Shown here piece after piece: positions 11,480 through 22,927 of a stretch of DNA of 64,000 nt. The stretch covers positions 62,001-126,000 of the forward strand of contig WHWC01000106.1 of the NCBI GenBank assembly GCA_019426215.1, in the 5' to 3' direction. The translations under genes and the position numbers were made by a program. The stretch's first letter is position 1. Each line of letters starts with the position of its first letter. The notes beneath the pieces were generated by a model that saw only the letters and a list, made by a program, of their open reading frames with translations, searched no databases and was not told the DNA's origin. This stretch comes from Buddleja alternifolia. Lineage: Eukaryota > Streptophyta > Magnoliopsida > Lamiales > Scrophulariaceae.

Positions 11480-11770
11480 TACGAACCTGTTACAGCGGTT
11501 CACCAACGAACCGCTGTACCTGTTACCTGTTACAGCGGTTCTTTTCTGAACCGCTGTAATAGGCTACGGCTTTTACACTTAATTTTTTTTTTTTATTTAC
11601 CTATTACAACGGTTCGTTATTGAACCGCTGTAATAGGGCTCATTTTACAGCAGTTTTTAACCGCTGTAATAGTAAACATACCAATTACAGCGATACGTAT
11701 TACAGCGGTTAAAACCGCTGTAATAGTGCAAAAAAAAAAACCGTTGTAACAGACCTCTTCTGTACTAGTG
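11480..11770. repeat. 3' subterminal palindrome array and TIR of the CACTA element
   Basis: About six hairpin-type ttacagcggtt ... aaccgctgtaa pairs, mirroring the 5' end, run up to the inverted terminus ending tagtg at 11770. All copies here read tacagcgg or tacaacgg; the tatagcgg variant of the 5' side is absent. An 11235-11479 spacer without features precedes it. Confidence 0.85.
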
Positions 11771-11773
11771 ATA

Positions 11774-12075
11774 TGTGTAGAAATATCTAGATATTTAGAC
11801 CATCTAGCAGGTGGTGACTACACCTATATATATGAGAATAGTGTACAAAGTGATATAACAACTAGAAATCTATCAATACAAAATCTTCTTCCAATTATTC
11901 TCTCTACAACATCTAACTATTCCTAATATTCCTATTCCAACTAACTACAAACTATTCTAGTCTTCATCTTTTCTAAACTCTTCCTGTTACTCACTTCACA
12001 TACACACACACTTAGCAATTCTTCTTCACAAAGACACACACTCACTATTAAATCTCACTAATAGGTCCAAATTCA
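11774..12075 (+). other. TCTAGA-rich LTR-like flank, right part, with TATA-like box
   Basis: Continues the sequence interrupted at 2315. A TATA-like box (ctatatatatgaga, ~11823-11836) is followed by an A/C-rich leader, the layout of an LTR U3-R-U5 region or a promoter. It abuts the dynamin-like pseudogene directly, replacing that gene's 5' half. No matching second LTR is seen. Confidence 0.35.
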
Positions 12076-12078
12076 AGC

Positions 12079-12867
12079 AGCTATTATTGTGAAATGCTTG
12101 CGTGACATTGTTAAGAAGATCAATGACAAGTTGCCTAAAAATTTGGCATCGGTAGCTGATGCAATAGCAACATTTATGCATATTCTTGGCTCAGCTAAAG
12201 AATCCACGAGGAAACTACTTTTGCAAGGAGACTTTGACGAATATCTGAATGTAAAAGAAATGCATTGTAATAGCTAGATTGGCTGAAATGCTCAATAAAT
12301 ACTCTAAGGAATTGCAGTCTACTAAATGTGTTGGTGTTGATACGGAAAACTTCTTACTTGGTGAGATATATGATTTGGAGGAAGCTAAGTCAATTGGGCT
12401 CCCAAATTTTCTCCCTAGATCTGCTTTCCATTCCCTGCTGCAGAAAAAAATGAAGGGGATATATAGAGACAGTTGTCACCTCTGTCTTGATGAAGCATTC
12501 TTAAAACTACCCACATCTCTTGTCATCCACAAGAAGGGCAACCCAAAATCTTGTTTCTGAACAAAAGAAGCAGTTAGTGGATTAGGTAAATGAATTTTAG
12601 AAATGGAGAAACTCAATTATTACAATTGTAATCCAAAATACATGGATACTTGGAATAAACTCATGTATCACCAAGACCAATTCATGAAAATTATTAATAA
12701 TGAAGTAGGGAACCATATTATGGTGATTGATGGATATGAAACGGTGAATATCTCTCATCTGCGTAGCCACAAGGGTATTGCGCAAGAAGCATTTGATGTG
12801 AAAATGAGGATGATTGCTTACTAGAAAATTGTTCTTAGGAGAATGGTGGATTTCATGGATTTATACT
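12079..12867 (+). pseudogene. DRP4C-like: Dynamin-related protein 4C-like pseudogene, segment 1
   Basis: Conceptual translation in changing frames matches the stalk and GED-proximal part of plant DRP4-type dynamins: KKINDKLPKNLASVADAI, then FDEYLNVKEMHC, then SIGLPNFLPRSAFHSLLQKK, a NYPHLLSSTRRATQNL-like piece, and MEKLNYYNCNP ... HLRSHKGIAQEAFDVKMRM. The N-terminal GTPase domain is missing altogether. Frameshifts lie near 12268 and ~12470-12600, and stops replace expected residues near 12512, 12582 and 12823. The segment is cut at 12867 by a copia retrotransposon; the last five bases (atact, 12863-12867) are its target duplication. Functional dynamins of this class shape membranes; this copy cannot. 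Confidence 0.8.
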
Positions 12868-13126
12868 TATTGAGATTTACATGTATTTTCCCTTTCTATA
12901 TTATAGCTTTCCGTATATAGTAAATGACATGTGTGTGCCATGTAAGTGTCACATAAGCTAAGTTAGTTGTTAGTTTAAATAGTTGTTTTTTTCCTTTTCT
13001 TTCTGATGTAATTCATTCTACAATTTTACCGTTGAGTAAGAAATTCTCTCCCTTTCCTGTCAACCTTTCGTCTCTATCAATTGTCCTTCATAATCAACCC
13101 AAATATGGATTCTTCAAATCTTGACA
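12868..13126 (+). repeat. 5' LTR of copia element 1
   Basis: 259 bp, from tattgagatttacatg to tcttgaca. The same ends occur at 17633 and 23235. The primer-binding site starts at 13127. Confidence 0.9.
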
Positions 13127-13233
13127 TGGTATCAGAGCAGTAATTTTGTTCGTATCAAATTGAATCGATTGAATCGGTTCTTCTTTAACAATCAATCCTG
13201 TATTTTTTCTTAAATTCTTGTTTTCTGCATATC

Positions 13234-16200
13234 AATGGCGGAATCAAGGCAAAATTCTCAATAGCCACGCGCAATCCATCTTCAACTATTGATTTTCAGA
13301 ATCTTTTGTATCTTCATCGTTCTGATACGCCTAATTTGGATCTTGTCACTGAAGTTCTTCATGGATCCGAGTATTACAAAGTATGGAGCCGCGAGATGAT
13401 TGTGGCATTAGAGGCGAAAAATAAAATCAGCTTTATTGAAGGATCTTGTAAGGTCCAAACGAGGATTCCGAACTATTTCCTTATTGGAGAATATGCAAGG
13501 CTTTGGTTAAGTCGTGGATTCATCGATTTCTGTCAAGAGATTTAATACACGGAGTTGTGTACTACGAATCTGCTCACCTTATATGGAAAGAATTGAAGGA
13601 GAGATTTGATCGAGTCAATGGAGCGAGACTTTGTGCTTTATACAGGCAAATTAACACTATAATTCAGGGAACCAATACTGTGACAGAGTATTATTCAAAG
13701 TTAAGTCAGTTGTGGGATGAATATGATTCTCTGACTCCATCCCCTGTCATTGATATATCCAATGAATACATTCAGTTTTGTTCACAGTTGAAGATGATGC
13801 AGTTCCTCATGGGTTTGAATGAGTGTTATAGAAATATTCGGTCTCAGATTTTGATGATAACTTCTCTGCCTTCTCACAGTCAGGCGTATTCTATAGTGTC
13901 AAACGAGGTAACTCAAAGAGGAATCCACACACACCAGCAAATCTTGATTCATCAATTGCACTCTTGTCTAATGTATCTCAAAATAAGTCTGCAAAGTCCT
14001 CTCTATACTATGAACATTATAATTTCACAGGGCATTCTATGGACACTTTCTTCAAAATACATGGAATCCACCTCATTGGGTGAGAGGTGGAAGGAGAGGC
14101 AGAAGTGGAGGAAGAGGATGTGCAAGAAATTCTGGTTCTGGATTAGGAAGAGGACATAATGCAAATTCTAACTCTGTGACCTCTTTCCAAGAAACTCTTA
14201 TGGAGAAAAATGACACCACAAGTTCTAGAAGCATCACAAAACAACCTACTTTTACTCAAGAACAGGATAAACAAATCATCCAGCTTCTTGGCCATTCTTC
14301 TCATGACACTGCCTCACATTTGAGTGCTTCTAATCCAGCAGGTGCAAGTGAAAACAATGCAGGTATTGTTAATACAGGTATTAATCATAATCTTGAGCAT
14401 ACTTCTCTCAATTGGATTATTGATATAGGTGCGAATCAACACATGGTTTCTGATGTAAGATTATATGATTCATATGATAAAAATCCTCCGTATATTTCTG
14501 TTGTTAAGTTGCCTAATGGAGTAAAGAGTTAAGTCACCTATTCTGGCACAGTAAAATTAAATAATAGATTACTTCTTCTTAACACCTTATATGCTCCTGA
14601 TTTTAAACACAATTTGTTATCTGTATCTAAACTCAGCAATGATGCAAAAGAGTTTATAAGTTTCTATCCTAAATTCTATGTTATACAGGATATGTGGAGT
14701 GGCATGATCAAGTGGATCGGTAAGCTGAAGAATGGTCTCTACTTTCTGCAGCCAGTCACCACTGATCCTACTGTCAATGTCTATTAAAGTTTTCATGTCG
14801 ATTGTAATCCTATTGCTAGTGATTCTGTTCAATCTGTTGTTGACAATAAAGCCACTTAGTGGCATAAAAGATTTGGTCATATGTCTTTTTCTAGGTTTTT
14901 TTACCTGATTTGAATGTAAAGGTTAAGGATGGTGAAAGATTTTGTTATACTTGTCCTTTAGCAAAGCATAGCAGGACTTTGTTTCCTAATAAAACTAGTT
15001 TCACTTTTGCTGTGTTTGATATGTAACATTTTGATGTTTGGGGACCATATAGAGAAGTTACCTAGAATAATGAGAAGTATTTCTTGATAGTTGCAGATGA
15101 CTTCTGTAGGACCACCTGGGCTTTTTTGATGAAAACTAAGAATGAAGTTTATGATACATAAAAATGTTCTTTGTTTATGTTAATACTCAATTTTCCATTA
15201 AGATAAACAAAGTTAGGACATATAATGCCCTAGAGTTCTTTAGTCAAGATTGCACTTATTTGTTTCAATCTCTTGGTATAATACATGAAAGTTCATGTGC
15301 ATGTACACCACAACAAAATGGTGTAGTTGAGAGAAAACATAGGCATATTTTGAAGGTTGCAAGCGCCCTTAAGTTTCAATCTCAACTGCCTATGAAATAT
15401 TGGGGAGATGGTATTAATACCGCTGTTTATCTAATTAATAGAACACCAACTCCCATTTGAAAAGGTAAAACTCATTTTCATGTTCTTTATGGAAAACAGC
15501 CTTCTTATTATCATCTTAAAGTGTTTGGGTGCTTGTGTTATGCTAAAATTCTCCCACACGGTGATAAATTTCAAACAAGATCTAAGCCTTGTGTAATGAT
15601 GGGGTATTCAACTACTCAAAAAGGGTATAAGTTGCTTGATTTGAGTACTAAATCCTTTCTTATATCTAGAGATGTAATTTTTTATGCGACCCTTTTGCTT
15701 TTTCCATGAATGATTCTTCTAATAGAAATTTTCCTTTATATGATAATAGACATTATCATGATGATCTCATTATGCATGATAATCATGTAATATCTGATGA
15801 TGGTTCTTTGATTCCTAACAGTGAATCTGTAATTTCAGATTCTGAAAACCATAATAGTGGTGTTGTAAATCTTGATAGACAGGGTGATAATCATGATGTT
15901 GTTTTAAGGAAATCTGGCAGGATTACTAGACCTCCTATTTGGAGCAAAGATTATGTATCATCTTTTTTAGCTGATACTAGTACTTTTGATATATCTACTA
16001 AACATCTTTTGGCCAAGTATGTTCAATATGATAAGATTAAACCTAAGTATAAAGCTGTTTTAGTTGTTATTTTTAGTGAGGTTATCCCTAAAACTTATCA
16101 TGAAGCTAGATAGGATAAGAAATGGATTAAAGCCATGGATATTGAAATTAAAGCCCTTGAGATGAATAAAACCTGGAAAAAGGCCTTGAAATTATAGTTG

Positions 16201-17625
16201 ATCTACCATATGGAAAAAGGCCTGTGGGATGTAGATGGGTGTATAATATTAAATATAGATCTAATGGCAGTATTGACAGATATAAAGCTAGGTTGGTTGC
16301 CAAGGGTTATGCTCAATTAGAAGGGATTGATTATAATGAAACTTTTTCCCCTGTGGCAAAACATGTTACTGTGAGAATTGTAATTTCTTTTGCAGCTATA
16401 CATAAATAGAATATGTGGCAGATGGATGTCACGAATGCTTTCCTTCAAGGTGATTTGGAAGAAGAGGTATATATGACTCTTCCCCCTAGTTTTCTTTTTA
16501 CTGATAATACTATTTCTAATAAAGCTTGTAAGTTGGAAAAAAATCTCTTTATGGCTTAAAACAAACCTCCAGGCAGTGGAACCATAAATTTGCTACTGCT
16601 ATGCATAATTTTGGTTTTTCTCAATCTAAGAATGATTATTCTTTGTTTATCAAATCCAGGGGCAGTTTAGTGATTTTTCTTGTTTATGTAGATGATATTC
16701 TTATAACTGGAAATGATGAATCATTAGTTAATGAATGCAAAAGTTATTTGAATAATACTTTTCATATGAAAGATTTAGGAGAGTTAAAGTACTTTCTTGG
16801 TATTGAGGTGGCTAGATCTACTGAGGGGATTTATTTGAACCAAAGAAAGTATGTCTTAAAGCTTTTATCTGAAACTGGTATGCTAGGCAGTAAACCAGTA
16901 AATACTCTTGTTGAACAAAATGCAAAGTTATATGATTTATCTGATGATGTAAATGATCCTCCTGTGGATGATATTTCTGTTTTCAAAGGATTGTTGGTTA
17001 ACCGATTTACCTATGGTGTTCAATTATTGAGTCAGTTTATGCATAAACCAAGGAGATCACATTTTACTGCCATGTTCAGAATTCTAAGATATCTTAAAGG
17101 TAAACCTGGTTTAGGCATTTTGTTATCTTCTAACAGTTGTGTTTGAGAGCTTTTTATAACAGTGACTGGGCTTCATGTCCAATATCTAGAAAATCTTTAA
17201 CAGGGTATGTTGTGTTCTTGGGTGACTCTTTGCTGTCTTGGAAGTCAAAGAAACAAAGTACTGTGTTTAGAAGTTCAGGAGAAGCTGAATATAGAACTAT
17301 GGGCACAGTTACTGCAGATGTGCTTTAGATACTAGGCATTTTCAAGGACTTGGGATTTGATCATTTGAAACGTGTGAAGATTTACAGTGATAGTATTTCA
17401 GCTATCCAAATAGCTGCTAACCCGGTGTTCCATGAGAGAACCAGGCATATTGAGGTTGATCTACACTTCATCAGAGACAAAATTCAGCAGGGAATTATTA
17501 CAACTGAGTTCATTTCTACCACAAATCAACCTGCAGACATTCTTACAAAGCCTTTGAATAAAACTCAATTTGATTTTCTATTAAGCAAGTTTGTCGTCCA
17601 TGATTTGTATGGACAACAAACTTGA
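13234..17625 (+). pseudogene. gag-pol of copia element 1, multiply broken
   Basis: Pieces in order: gag (DTPNLDLVTEVLHGSEYYKVWSR, then IWKELKERFDRVNGARL), a Gly/Arg-rich stretch near 14080-14160, protease-like NWIIDIGANQHM with the usual Asp-Ser/Thr-Gly changed to Asp-Ile-Gly, integrase (HFDVWGPY, then PQQNGVVERKHRH), reverse transcriptase ([25 protein letters not shown]) and RNase H (DWASCPISRKSLTGY, then DILTKPL). Early stops occur in the first 30 codons and then at least six times, with frameshifts between modules. In the integrase the second catalytic Asp of the usual DNA.EF motif environment is Tyr (RTYNALEF). The element cannot make its own enzymes. Confidence 0.88.
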
Positions 17626-17632
17626 GGGGGAG

Positions 17633-17762
17633 TATTGAGATTTACATGTATTTTCCTTTTATATATTACAGCTTTCCTTATATAGTAAATGACATGTGTG
17701 TACCATGTAAGTGCCACATAAGCTAAGTTAGTTGTTAGTTTAAATAGTTTTTTTTTTCTTTT
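17633..17762 (+). repeat. 3' LTR of copia element 1, first half
   Basis: Starts tattgagatttacatg after gagggggag and matches the 5' LTR until the insertion of copia element 2. Its last five bases ctttt are the left target duplication of that insertion. Confidence 0.9.
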
Positions 17763-17950
17763 TGATAGAATTCTTAGGTGCGTAAGATAGAAGAATTCTT
17801 GTAGAAATGTATTTGTATATTTCTCGATGATATTACAATGATACAAGCATATGTATATATAGAATAAAATGTAGCCCTAATGTAGCCCTAATTATACAAA
17901 TGGGCCGGACTATAAGCTAAACAATAGATACAAGAATATATACACTAACA
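17763..17950 (-). repeat. 3' LTR of copia element 2
   Basis: Plus-strand ends tgatagaattc ... cactaaca. Carries about 15 extra bases after atgggcc relative to the other LTR. Confidence 0.93.
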
Positions 17951-20900
17951 CCCCCCCCCCCCGGAATCTGAGCAGTGGGACCAACGCAAAGATTGGCCCG
18001 AAGTTGGGAAAACTTGGTAGTTGGTAAGGCTTTGGTGAAGATGTCGGCAACTTGTTCAGCGGTAGGAACATACTTGACCAAAACATCGCCGGTGGCAACT
18101 TTTTCCCGAACAAAATGGTAATCAATCTCAATATGCTTCGTACGAGCATGAAAGACAGGATTAAGAACAAGATATATGGCACTAATATTATCGCAGTAGA
18201 CCCGAACCGGATGCGGAAGGAAGATGCCCAAATCACGCAGAATAAAACGTAGCCAGCAAGACTCAGCAACGGCATAGGAAACAGAGCGGTACTCAGACTC
18301 TGTACTGGATCGGGAAACAGTATCCTGTTTCTTGGCAGACCAGGAGATAAGGTTATCACTAAGATAAACAGCATAGCCTGTGGTCGAACGACGGCTGTCT
18401 GGACAACCAGCCCAATCAGAGTCAGCATAAACAGTCAGGGAGTCCACAGTGGAAGGACGGAGGAGAAGACCATAATCAAGAGTACCCCGAATATAACGAA
18501 GAATACGCTTGACCATCTGAAAATGAACATCACGAGGCGAGTGCATGAACTGACTGACAAGTGTGACAGCATATGCAATGTCAGGCCGTGTATGTGTAAG
18601 ATACTGAAGACCACCAACAATACTACGATAAAGTGTCGGATCTGCGAAAAGATCACCCTCAAGAGCGGAAGGAGTAGACTTTGCAGAAAGAGGAGATGCA
18701 ACAGACTTCAAACTCATCATGTCAAAACGCTGGAGCAGTTCAGTGGCATACTTTGTCTGCGAAAGAAATAGACCAAGCGAGTCTCGGGTAGCATGAATGC
18801 CCAAAAAATAGTGAAGGTCACCAAGATCCGTCATAGCAAACTCCTCAGAGAGACGAGAAATAAGAGCAGAGACAGCCAAGGAATCATTTCCTGTCAGATT
18901 GATATCATCCACATAGAGAAAAAGGACCAAAGTAACTGTGCTGGAGTGGTAGACAAACATAGACATATCAGCCTTACTACAGATGAACCCGAGATGGAGC
19001 AGATAAGAACCAAATTTCTGAAACCAAGCACGAGGGGCTTGTTTCAAACCATAGAGAGCCTTTTTCAACTGACAGACATGGGAAGGATACTGAGGGTGAA
19101 TGAAACCACGTGGCTGAGACATATAGACAGTCTCAGAGAGATCGCCATGAAGAAAGGCGTTCTTCACATCCAATTGTCGAATAGACCACTGACGGGAGAT
19201 GGCAATAGACAAGACAGTGCGAATGGTAGTAGGTTTAACCACGGGACTGAAAGTTGCACCAAAGTCAATGTCTGCCTGCTGCTTAAACCCCTGAGCAACC
19301 AAACGGGCTTTATACCGCTCAATAGTACCATCAGATCGTAATTTCACTCTGTACACCCATTTGGAACCGACAAGATTTTGAGAAGGATTGGGCGGCACAA
19401 GGATCCATGTGTGATTAGCTTGAAGAGCATTAAACTCTTCAGCCATGGCAACATGCCACAAAGGATCCTTAGCTGCCTGAGTATAACATATTGGTTCAAG
19501 AGGGGGAGAGATGGCAGATAAGGAGGGGAGAATACGGGGTTTACGAATGCCAGCACGTAAACGTGTGACCATAGGGTGACGAGAGGGTAGAGGAGAAGGA
19601 CTGGGAGAAAGTTCAGACGAAGAAGAAGAAGAAGGATTAGAAGTTGGAGACATGAGAGAATGCGACTCGGTTGATGGAGGTGAGGTAGGTACAGTGTGGT
19701 TAGAGGAGGATAGACTCAGAGGACGAGCTGTGTCACAAGGGGATGGAGGACTTGAAGGCGCGACCGATGGGATGGAGATGGAAGGGGATGAAGTAGCTGA
19801 CGAAGGAGGGCAAGGTGGAGATCCGAGGTAGGGAGGATGGGTAAAGGTAACCGGAATATGAGAAACAGTAGACAAAATAGGAGTAGAGGACGGAGCGGAA
19901 GCAGAGGTCAGCAAAGAGTAGGGGAATGTTATCTCATCGAAGACAACATGACAACTGATGTGAACAGAACATGAAGCAGGTTCGAGACAGCGATAGCGTT
20001 TGTAATCTGGGGCATAGCCCAAGAAAAGGCATGAGGCTGAGCGAGGGTCAAGTTTATTAGAAGCGCGATGACTCAGATGAGGAAAACATGCACAACCAAA
20101 AACACGAAAGGAAGCATAGTCAGGGGAGCGACTAAAAAGGACCTCATAAGGGGATTTTTGGTTAAGCAAAGGTGTGGGTAGGCGGTTTATAAGAAAGACC
20201 GCGGTGTATATGGCGTCATCCCAAAAAGAAGAAGGCATGTTGGCGGTGAGCAACATTGTTCTGATTAATTCAGAAATATGTCGATGCTTGCGCTCGGAGA
20301 CGCCATTTTGTTGAGGAGTGTAAGGACAAGAGACACGGAATTGGATACCCTGAGTATGAGAAAGATTTCGAAATTGAGAGTTGTCAAATTCACGACCACC
20401 GTCACTTTGAAAAAATTTAATTTTTGTTGAGAAAAGGTTTTCGACTAAGTTTTCAAAAGCATAGAAATGTGTAAAAACTTCAGATTTAGAACTCATAGGG
20501 TAACACCAAGAAAAACGAGTAAAATCATCAACAAAAATAACATAGTATTTAAAACCTTTGATAGATGAAACTGGGGATGTCCATACATCAGAATGAACTA
20601 AATAAAAAGGCACTGTACTGCGCTTTTCAACATGCTGAAAGGGCAGACGATGCGAACGACCTAATTGACACTGATGACAAAAAGAAAAAGAACTTGCACT
20701 AGAATTAAAAACACCACGACGAGATAACTCCTTAAGTGTGGAAAAACTAGGATGCCCCAGACGCCGATGCCAGATATCACCAGAGACTGCTCGGGCAACA
20801 AAGGCACTGGTAGACGGGGACACGTGACTAGAGGAGAGAGGGTAAAGGCCACTAGCTGAAGGGGACTCCAGAAGAACTTTCCCCGTTGCTTTGTCCTTTA

Positions 20901-22155
20901 AAGAGAAACCATTGGAGGAAAATTGGATTAAACAATTATTATCTTGACATAATTTGCGAACAGAAAGAAGATTATGTGATAAGGTAGGTACATGCAAGAC
21001 ATTAGACAAATGTAGGGGACGCGTAGAAGTATGTAAAGTAGAAGAACCAACATGTTTTATAGGCAAAAGTGCACCATTACCAACCAATATCTTATTAGTA
21101 CCAGTATAAGGAGTCAGATTAGAAATTTTACCATCGTCAGGAGTCATGTGGGCAGAGGCGCCACTATCAGGATGCCAGGCAAGATCAGAAGTCTCAGCAG
21201 TGGATAAGGCAGAAAAAGACTTTGGTAATTCCTCAGTAACATAGGCGTGGTTATACCGTTGTGTGCACGAGAGAGCCAAGTGTCCAGGAGTACCGCAAAT
21301 TTGACAAGTCTGACCAGCAGAAGGAGTTGGAAGAAGACCAGGACCAGAAGAATACTGTACACCAGTGAGCCCGGATGGCCGATGATAGCTAGTGAAACCA
21401 GAGGAGTGCCGAGGGTGGTGTGTCTGAGAAGGATGTTGCCAGGACGTCGAAGGGTTACCACGACCACCACGACCTTTCCCACAACCGGAGCTATGACCAC
21501 GACCACGATTGTTTCCACGACCTTTTCCACCAGAAGTGTTATGAGAAGAAGAATGAGCAATAAATGCAGGGGATATGGGAGAGGAAGGATGAGTATGGCG
21601 AAGGCGTTGCTCATATTGTAAGAGTTTCGCCCGAAGATCATCGAATGTGATTAGACGAGATTTCATGGAGACGGTAGTGACGAAGGATTCATAGTCTTGG
21701 GGTAGACCATGGAGAGCTTGAATGACGAGATCAATGGGAGTAATAGGATGATTTCCGGCTGCAAGATTGTCAGCAATAGATTTGAGCTTGCGAAGATATG
21801 CGTCGCATGAGAGGTCTCCCTTTTTGATGTTAGAGAATTCACTCTTAAATTGGAGTTGTTTTGCTATTGATTGTTGAACGAAACGTCGTTCAAGCGAGAC
21901 CCAGACATCACGAGAAGATGGAAGTGTATGAACTTCTTGAAGGATATCTTGAGTAAATGTGGCATTTAACCACGAATGAATGCTTTTATCAGTACGAAGC
22001 CACGATGAATGGGGCCGGATTTGGCACGAGTTGGCCAAAATGATTTGCCATGAGCGATGGCGGACAAGGAATTGAGCCATCAACATAGCCCAAAAGATCG
22101 TAACTTCCAAGAATCTTTTCGAATTGGGATTTCCATAATAAATAATTGTCGGCAT
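17917..22155 (-). CDS. Copia gag-pol polyprotein (element 2)
   Basis: One uninterrupted frame of 1412 codons. Order: gag C-terminal part (WLRTDKSIHSWLNATF), CCHC zinc knuckle CQICGTPGHLALSC near 281, protease DSGASAH near 330, pre-integrase WHRRLGHP near 480, integrase with SDVWTSP near 520, SDGGREF near 585 and QQNGVSERKHRH, reverse transcriptase with KARLVAQGFKQQ and YVDDINLTGN near 1081, and RNase H with SDWAGCPDSRRSTTGY near 1245 and ADIFTKALP. All expected catalytic acids appear present. The true gag start lies upstream in another frame; the first ~50 codons here are not gag-like and precede a one-base shift at about 22003. It would make the virus-like particle, integrase and reverse transcriptase of the element. 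Confidence 0.93.
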   Translation of the reverse strand: MPTIIYYGNPNSKRFLEVTIFWAMLMAQFLVRHRSWQIILANSCQIRPHSSWLRTDKSIHSWLNATFTQDILQEVHTLPSSRDVWVSLERRFVQQSIAKQLQFKSEFSNIKKGDLSCDAYLRKLKSIADNLAAGNHPITPIDLVIQALHGLPQDYESFVTTVSMKSRLITFDDLRAKLLQYEQRLRHTHPSSPISPAFIAHSSSHNTSGGKGRGNNRGRGHSSGCGKGRGGRGNPSTSWQHPSQTHHPRHSSGFTSYHRPSGLTGVQYSSGPGLLPTPSAGQTCQICGTPGHLALSCTQRYNHAYVTEELPKSFSALSTAETSDLAWHPDSGASAHMTPDDGKISNLTPYTGTNKILVGNGALLPIKHVGSSTLHTSTRPLHLSNVLHVPTLSHNLLSVRKLCQDNNCLIQFSSNGFSLKDKATGKVLLESPSASGLYPLSSSHVSPSTSAFVARAVSGDIWHRRLGHPSFSTLKELSRRGVFNSSASSFSFCHQCQLGRSHRLPFQHVEKRSTVPFYLVHSDVWTSPVSSIKGFKYYVIFVDDFTRFSWCYPMSSKSEVFTHFYAFENLVENLFSTKIKFFQSDGGREFDNSQFRNLSHTQGIQFRVSCPYTPQQNGVSERKHRHISELIRTMLLTANMPSSFWDDAIYTAVFLINRLPTPLLNQKSPYEVLFSRSPDYASFRVFGCACFPHLSHRASNKLDPRSASCLFLGYAPDYKRYRCLEPASCSVHISCHVVFDEITFPYSLLTSASAPSSTPILSTVSHIPVTFTHPPYLGSPPCPPSSATSSPSISIPSVAPSSPPSPCDTARPLSLSSSNHTVPTSPPSTESHSLMSPTSNPSSSSSSELSPSPSPLPSRHPMVTRLRAGIRKPRILPSLSAISPPLEPICYTQAAKDPLWHVAMAEEFNALQANHTWILVPPNPSQNLVGSKWVYRVKLRSDGTIERYKARLVAQGFKQQADIDFGATFSPVVKPTTIRTVLSIAISRQWSIRQLDVKNAFLHGDLSETVYMSQPRGFIHPQYPSHVCQLKKALYGLKQAPRAWFQKFGSYLLHLGFICSKADMSMFVYHSSTVTLVLFLYVDDINLTGNDSLAVSALISRLSEEFAMTDLGDLHYFLGIHATRDSLGLFLSQTKYATELLQRFDMMSLKSVASPLSAKSTPSALEGDLFADPTLYRSIVGGLQYLTHTRPDIAYAVTLVSQFMHSPRDVHFQMVKRILRYIRGTLDYGLLLRPSTVDSLTVYADSDWAGCPDSRRSTTGYAVYLSDNLISWSAKKQDTVSRSSTESEYRSVSYAVAESCWLRFILRDLGIFLPHPVRVYCDNISAIYLVLNPVFHARTKHIEIDYHFVREKVATGDVLVKYVPTAEQVADIFTKALPTTKFSQLRANLCVGPTAQIPGGGGVSVYILVSIV

Positions 22156-22789
22156 TTAATTTTGTCGACATGAGATTGGGAAGAGTGGAAGGAGGCGAGG
22201 GATGTGTATTCGACCCCACGTGAGGTGGTGGCGAGGGAGTGGAAATAGGATGGAAGGACTCGGGTATAATGGGCATGGAGTTATGTGGTTGAATAGGTGT
22301 ATGTGTGAGTGAGCGAGAAGAGGATGATAAGATGGGGCTGTTGTAACTAATGACAGCGGGAGTGCTGATTTTTGGAGGAAGAGGTGCAGCCACGTTTGGA
22401 TTAGGGAAAGAATTAGAGAGTGAATAGGCAGAGTTAGGGTTTGCATGAATATGGTAAGTGTGAGAATTAAGAAAATCTGTTTGAGGGCTATTATATGCGT
22501 GAGGCAAGACAGGAGGCGGCATAGATGGTATAGCAGCAGAGTCACTGCCGGTGGGGTGAATAGTGACGGCCGGAGCAGCGGCAAATATAACAGCGGCGGC
22601 TTGAGCGGTGGAGTAAGAAGAAATTGTTGATAATGGAAGATTTGTTGAGTAGAGATGGGCTATTTCTTTTGGGGACAGATTGTATGGTGGATTTAGGAGA
22701 GTATGGAGAAGATTGAAGGCAACAGACATGGATGAATCCATGGTGGTGGCCGACGCTAGTGAGGAAGATGAAGCTGCCATTGGCAGCAA
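21989..22789 (-). CDS. Copia gag N-terminal frame (element 2), offset by one base from pol
   Basis: 266 codons rich in Ser, Pro and Ala, ending with the conserved gag start region LNADNYLLWKSQFEKIL and GYVDGSIPCPP. The next family block (WLRTDKS) is in the frame of the pol reading frame, so a single-base indel near 22003 divides gag. Whether the start is the Met at 22789 or one closer to the primer-binding site in another frame (22928) is unclear. Otherwise the element appears complete. Confidence 0.8.
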   Translation of the reverse strand: MLPMAASSSSLASATTMDSSMSVAFNLLHTLLNPPYNLSPKEIAHLYSTNLPLSTISSYSTAQAAAVIFAAAPAVTIHPTGSDSAAIPSMPPPVLPHAYNSPQTDFLNSHTYHIHANPNSAYSLSNSFPNPNVAAPLPPKISTPAVISYNSPILSSSSRSLTHTPIQPHNSMPIIPESFHPISTPSPPPHVGSNTHPSPPSTLPNLMSTKLNADNYLLWKSQFEKILGSYDLLGYVDGSIPCPPSLMANHFGQLVPNPAPFIVASY

Positions 22790-22927
22790 GAGAGAAGGTG
22801 GATTCGGTCGAGAAAACGGCGGCTGTGGTGAGAGCGCCGGACAAGGCGGCGGAAGTGGTGGTGGTGAGAGGTGCCGTGAGGGCGGTAGATGAAGTCACAG
22901 GCTCGGTAGTTCCGGTGACTGATACCA

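Larger units (their letters stand above)
2316..11770 (+). mobile_element. CACTA (En/Spm-type) DNA transposon, full length
   Basis: The element starts with CACTAGTACAGAA at 2316 and ends with the inverted copy ttctgtactagtg at 11770; the two termini match over about 28 bases with a few substitutions. It is flanked by a 3-bp target duplication, ata at 2313-2315 and 11771-11773, as expected for the superfamily. Inside the ends lie subterminal palindromic repeats, a CT/CCG-rich leader, a 186-bp tandem triplication, a TNP2-type transposase gene and a second multi-exon gene ending in a Ulp1-type protease. Both genes carry frameshifts or stops, so this copy is probably not autonomous today, although its ends look competent for mobilisation in trans. 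Confidence 0.95.

Noticed and set aside
18793..19341. 182-codon plus-strand frame
   Set aside because: Antisense shadow of the copia reverse transcriptase region; no domain.
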